From the NCBI RefSeq assembly GCF_035784015.1, contig NZ_JALKOW010000001.1: 64,000 nucleotides of DNA; one strand, 5' to 3'. Below are positions 61,522 to 64,000 of this stretch, piece by piece. Made by a program: the position numbers and the translations under genes. Source of the DNA: Comamonas sp009360615 (lineage in GTDB: Bacteria > Pseudomonadota > Gammaproteobacteria > Burkholderiales > Burkholderiaceae_C). The notes beneath the pieces were generated by a model. That model was not told where the DNA came from. It did not search any database and saw only the letters and a program-made list of their open reading frames with translations. Position 1 is the stretch's first letter; every line of letters starts with the position of its first letter.

Positions 61522-62043
61522 CTAGAAGAACCGCAGGATGATCTGGTGCAGGCCTGCCGTCATCAGGGTGTAGCGCAGGAATTTGCCAATCGCCATGAAG
61601 GCGACGCAGGGCCAGAAAGGCAGCCGTGCCCAGCCGGCGACCGCGCACAGCGGGTCGCCCACGACGGGCAGCCAGCTCAGCAGACAGGCCTTGGCACCGT
61701 ACTTTCGCAGCCAGTAGCGGGCGATGCGGTTCCAGCGCGACTTGTGGTGCATGTTCTGGGGGAGGGGGTCTCCATGCCGGCGCAGCTTCCTGGCCTTGTT
61801 CCACGCCTGGTTGGCGGCCAGACCCATCCACCAGCTGATGGCCCCACCCAGTGTGTTGCCCACCGTGGCGACCACAATGGCGGGCCAGAACAGATCGGGG
61901 TTGGCCGAGACCAGCGCGGCCACCACGGGTTCGGACCCCAGCGGCAGCAAGGTGGCTGACACCAGGGCCACGACGAATACGGTGCTCAGGCCCAGTTCTG
62001 GCAGGGCCAGCCATTGCAGCAACTGATGAATCCAAGCTTCCAT
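61522..62043 (-). CDS. YqaA-family (DedA/SNARE-associated-like) inner membrane protein
   Basis: The 173-aa product has about four transmembrane helices and the GSEPVVAALVSANPDLFWPAIVVATVGNTLGGAISWWMG region typical of YqaA (a DedA-related family). The later WLPVVGDPLCAVAGWARLP motif is also present. DedA proteins support membrane lipid recycling and proton homeostasis, but YqaA itself is not assigned. It converges on the porin gene with one intervening base, so the two must end inside each other's 3' ends. Confidence 0.85.
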   Translation of the reverse strand: MEAWIHQLLQWLALPELGLSTVFVVALVSATLLPLGSEPVVAALVSANPDLFWPAIVVATVGNTLGGAISWWMGLAANQAWNKARKLRRHGDPLPQNMHHKSRWNRIARYWLRKYGAKACLLSWLPVVGDPLCAVAGWARLPFWPCVAFMAIGKFLRYTLMTAGLHQIILRFF

Positions 62044-62198
62044 AGGGCGGCTAGTTTAGGCGGCTCGTCCAATTCCCTGAATTTTGCCTTCCGTCATCGA
62101 GCCGCCAAACGCCGCAGTGGCAGGCCGCTGATGTATGGTTGCTTTTACAAATGCGTACACGGCGGTTGTCCGGTAACGCCAGATGAACGGGAGTAAGA

Positions 62199-62987
62199 AT
62201 GGCTTTCAGCCCCCTGAAAAAAATGACGCGAACGAGCCAGGCGGCCGCCCTCGCGGCTGCTTTGCTGTTGACGGCCGGTTGCACCAATGGCATACAAGTC
62301 GTGGTTCCCTCCGACGCCGGGCTGCCCACTGCGGTCACGGCCGATCTGGTGCCACTGGCGACGCGGGCTCCGGGCATCAGGCAGGAGATGCGCTACGCCA
62401 CGCGCCACAACTTCCTGGGCCGTCCCGTGGCCGGCTATGAGGCCGGGGAATGCTGGCTCAGCCGTGCAGCCGCCGATTCCCTGGCTGCGGTTCAACGCGA
62501 GCTGGCAGGGCAGGGCCTGGCCCTGAAGGTCTACGATTGCTATCGCCCGCAGAAAGCCGTCGACGACTTTGTGCGCTGGGGGCGCGATATGGCCGATCAG
62601 AAGAACAAGGACATGTATTACCCGCGCGTGCCCAAGAGCGAACTGTTCAAGCGCGGCTATATTGCCGAGAAGTCGGGCCACAGCCGTGCCAGCACCGTGG
62701 ACATGACGCTGGTGGTGGTGGACGCCCGGCGTGCCAGCAAATGGGTGCGCGGTCCGCTGGCCGACGGCATCGAGGTGGACATGGGCACCCCCTTCGATCT
62801 GTTTGACGAGCAGTCGCATACCGACGATGCCCGGCAGTCGCCCGACGTGCAGCACAACCGGCGCTGGCTGCGCAGCCTGATGCAGCGCAACGGCTGGAAG
62901 AATCTGCCCGAGGAGTGGTGGCACTACACGCTGGTCGGCGAGCCTTATCCCGATCAGTACTTTGACCTGCCGGTGCGCAAGAACTGA
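62199..62987 (+). CDS. D-alanyl-D-alanine dipeptidase, VanX/DdpX family lipoprotein
   Basis: The 262-aa product is an M15D zinc dipeptidase that cleaves D-Ala-D-Ala. Zinc ligands and the catalytic base are matched: His161 and Asp168 in GHSRASTVDMT, Glu239 and His242 in EEWWHY. The conserved YDCYRPQKAV segment is present. A lipobox LTAGC (Cys28) predicts a lipidated periplasmic enzyme. It is more likely used for recycling wall D-Ala-D-Ala than for vancomycin resistance, as no VanHA genes are near. A GGGAG ribosome site precedes the ATG. Confidence 0.9.
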   Translation: MAFSPLKKMTRTSQAAALAAALLLTAGCTNGIQVVVPSDAGLPTAVTADLVPLATRAPGIRQEMRYATRHNFLGRPVAGYEAGECWLSRAAADSLAAVQRELAGQGLALKVYDCYRPQKAVDDFVRWGRDMADQKNKDMYYPRVPKSELFKRGYIAEKSGHSRASTVDMTLVVVDARRASKWVRGPLADGIEVDMGTPFDLFDEQSHTDDARQSPDVQHNRRWLRSLMQRNGWKNLPEEWWHYTLVGEPYPDQYFDLPVRKN

Positions 62988-63069
62988 GGTGCCTGCTCGG
63001 CAGTGCCCGATAGTGATCCGGGCCACAGGGTGATGCATGACGTTTGGTTCTGCTGAAATTTTGGGCAGG

Positions 63070-63075
63070 TATAAT
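63070..63075 (+). promoter_or_regulatory. Likely -10 element of dusB
   Basis: A perfect TATAAT lies 65 nt before the dusB start. The best -35 is weak at the expected distance. The promoter call rests on the -10 and position. Confidence 0.5.
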
Positions 63076-63139
63076 CTGGCCCTCTTTTCCAGCGCCCGCT
63101 TTGCGCCAGACCTCGTCTGCCGCTGAAGCCCTGTTTCCC

Positions 63140-64000
63140 ATGCCCGCCCTGCACATTGGTCATATTCCACTGGCAAATCGTCTGTTTGTCGCTCCCATGG
63201 CGGGTGTGACGGACAGGCCGTTTCGTCAGCTGTGCAAGGCCCTGGGTGCAGGCTATGCGGTCAGCGAGATGGTGACCAGCCGCAAGGATCTGTGGAACAG
63301 CCTCAAGACCAGCCGCCGTGCCAACCATGAAGGCGAGCCCGGGCCGATTGCCGTGCAGATTGCCGGTACCGAAGCGCTCATGATGGCCGAAGCCGCCGTC
63401 TACAACATCGAGCGCGGCGCGCAGATCATCGACATCAACATGGGCTGCCCGGCCAAGAAAGTCTGCAACAAATGGGCGGGCTCCGCCCTGATGCAGAACG
63501 AGCCGCTGGCCGTCGAGATTGCCCAGGCCGTGGTCGAGGCCGCGCGCCCCTACGAGGTGCCTGTCACCCTGAAGATGCGCACCGGCTGGTGTGACACGCA
63601 CAAGAATGCTGTCTTGCTGGCGCGCCAGTTCGAGGCGGTCGGCATCCAGATGCTGACGGTGCACGGTCGCACACGCGAGCAGGGCTACAAGGGCTTTGCC
63701 GAATACGACACGATTGCGGCCGTCAAGCAGGCCGTCAAGGTGCCGGTGGTGGCCAACGGCGATATCGACAGCCCTGAAAAAGCCCGCGATGTACTGGCCT
63801 ATACGGGAGCGGACGCCATCATGGTCGGCCGCGCAGCGCAGGGCAGGCCGTGGATCTTCCGGGAGATTGCGCATTTTCTGGCCACGGGCGAGCATATGGC
63901 TGCGCCTCTGGTGGTCGAGTTGCGTCGCCTGCTGCTCGAGCATCTGCAGGACCACTACAGCCTGTACGGCGAGGGAGTCGGCGTGCGCAGCGCCCGCAAG
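63140..64000 (+). CDS. dusB: tRNA-dihydrouridine synthase DusB (5' part, cut by the window end)
   Basis: The first 287 codons are visible and the frame is open to the last base. The FMN-dependent TIM barrel shows VAPMAGVTDRPFR, the catalytic-loop motif MGCPAKKVCNKWAGSALM with its Cys, KMRTGW, VHGRTREQGYKG and ANGDIDS. The VKVPVV and IMVGRAAQGRPW flavin-binding ends are also present. DusB reduces uridines in the D-loop of tRNAs. In proteobacteria dusB is usually followed by fis, which would lie past the window. Confidence 0.94.
   Translation, partial: MPALHIGHIPLANRLFVAPMAGVTDRPFRQLCKALGAGYAVSEMVTSRKDLWNSLKTSRRANHEGEPGPIAVQIAGTEALMMAEAAVYNIERGAQIIDINMGCPAKKVCNKWAGSALMQNEPLAVEIAQAVVEAARPYEVPVTLKMRTGWCDTHKNAVLLARQFEAVGIQMLTVHGRTREQGYKGFAEYDTIAAVKQAVKVPVVANGDIDSPEKARDVLAYTGADAIMVGRAAQGRPWIFREIAHFLATGEHMAAPLVVELRRLLLEHLQDHYSLYGEGVGVRSARK

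Noticed and set aside
1..64000. Mobile elements, prophage, toxin-antitoxin or CRISPR
   Set aside because: No transposase, integrase, phage structural gene, paired small toxin genes or regularly spaced repeats were seen. The tRNA-Met pair shows no adjacent integrase or attachment repeat.

Overview
The window is GC-rich and densely packed, with many ATGA stop/start overlaps and very little foreign-looking DNA. Gene content and protein style point to a betaproteobacterium of the order Burkholderiales, most likely the family Comamonadaceae (Comamonas-like). The pointers are three Bug-family tricarboxylate-type binding proteins, a COG4111-type NAD regulator ahead of nadC, a pilS/pilR pair, and short GC-rich repeats placed after gene ends. 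No insertion sequence, prophage, integrase, CRISPR array or rRNA gene was found. The only RNA genes recognised are two identical tRNA-Met(CAT) genes.

Layout. 1-4560: class Ia ribonucleotide reductase, nrdA then nrdB on the minus strand, with two helically phased NrdR boxes upstream of nrdA. 4896-9899: a minus-strand run pilS-pilR-ampD, preceded by a small CxxC protein and a cytochrome c assembly (CcsA-like) membrane protein. 10345-12624: ffh and an NlpC/P60 lipoprotein on the plus strand. 12689-16895: an operon of three little-understood genes (large helical-repeat protein, PcfJ-like protein, DUF1266 protein). 17083-18973: miaB and a small exported protein. 19070-29725: a molybdenum/formate block, with fdhD, fdhE and the three-subunit membrane formate dehydrogenase (Cys in place of Sec), modABC, and divergent modE, carrying a perfect FNR/ANR box and a candidate ModE operator.

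29890-36980: a catabolic island with a benzoylformate-decarboxylase-like enzyme, a ketopantoate-reductase-like enzyme and two Bug binding proteins in one operon, a divergent LysR regulator, and an MFS carboxylate transporter. 37267-37549: the tRNA-Met pair, each with its own terminator. 37623-43867: enoyl-CoA hydratase, an M61 PDZ peptidase, dsbC, a UbiH-family hydroxylase, a MOSC protein and a small unknown. 44132-47161: ychF and two overlapping NAD(P)-binding oxidoreductases.

47568-52027: a PAS-PAS-GGDEF diguanylate cyclase whose first PAS is LOV-like but lacks the photoactive Cys, then the NAD regulator, nadC with two matching operator sites, and a third Bug protein. 52438-59919: a CzcBAC-type heavy-metal RND efflux operon that runs into a FixL/FixJ-like two-component pair. 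60087-64000: an OprB-type porin, a YqaA-family membrane protein, a VanX-type D-Ala-D-Ala dipeptidase, and the first 287 codons of dusB, cut by the window end.

The most under-described part is the 12.7-16.9 kb operon. The best regulatory finds, all read directly from the DNA, are the paired NrdR boxes, the FNR box, the ModE-type palindrome and the two NAD-regulator operators.
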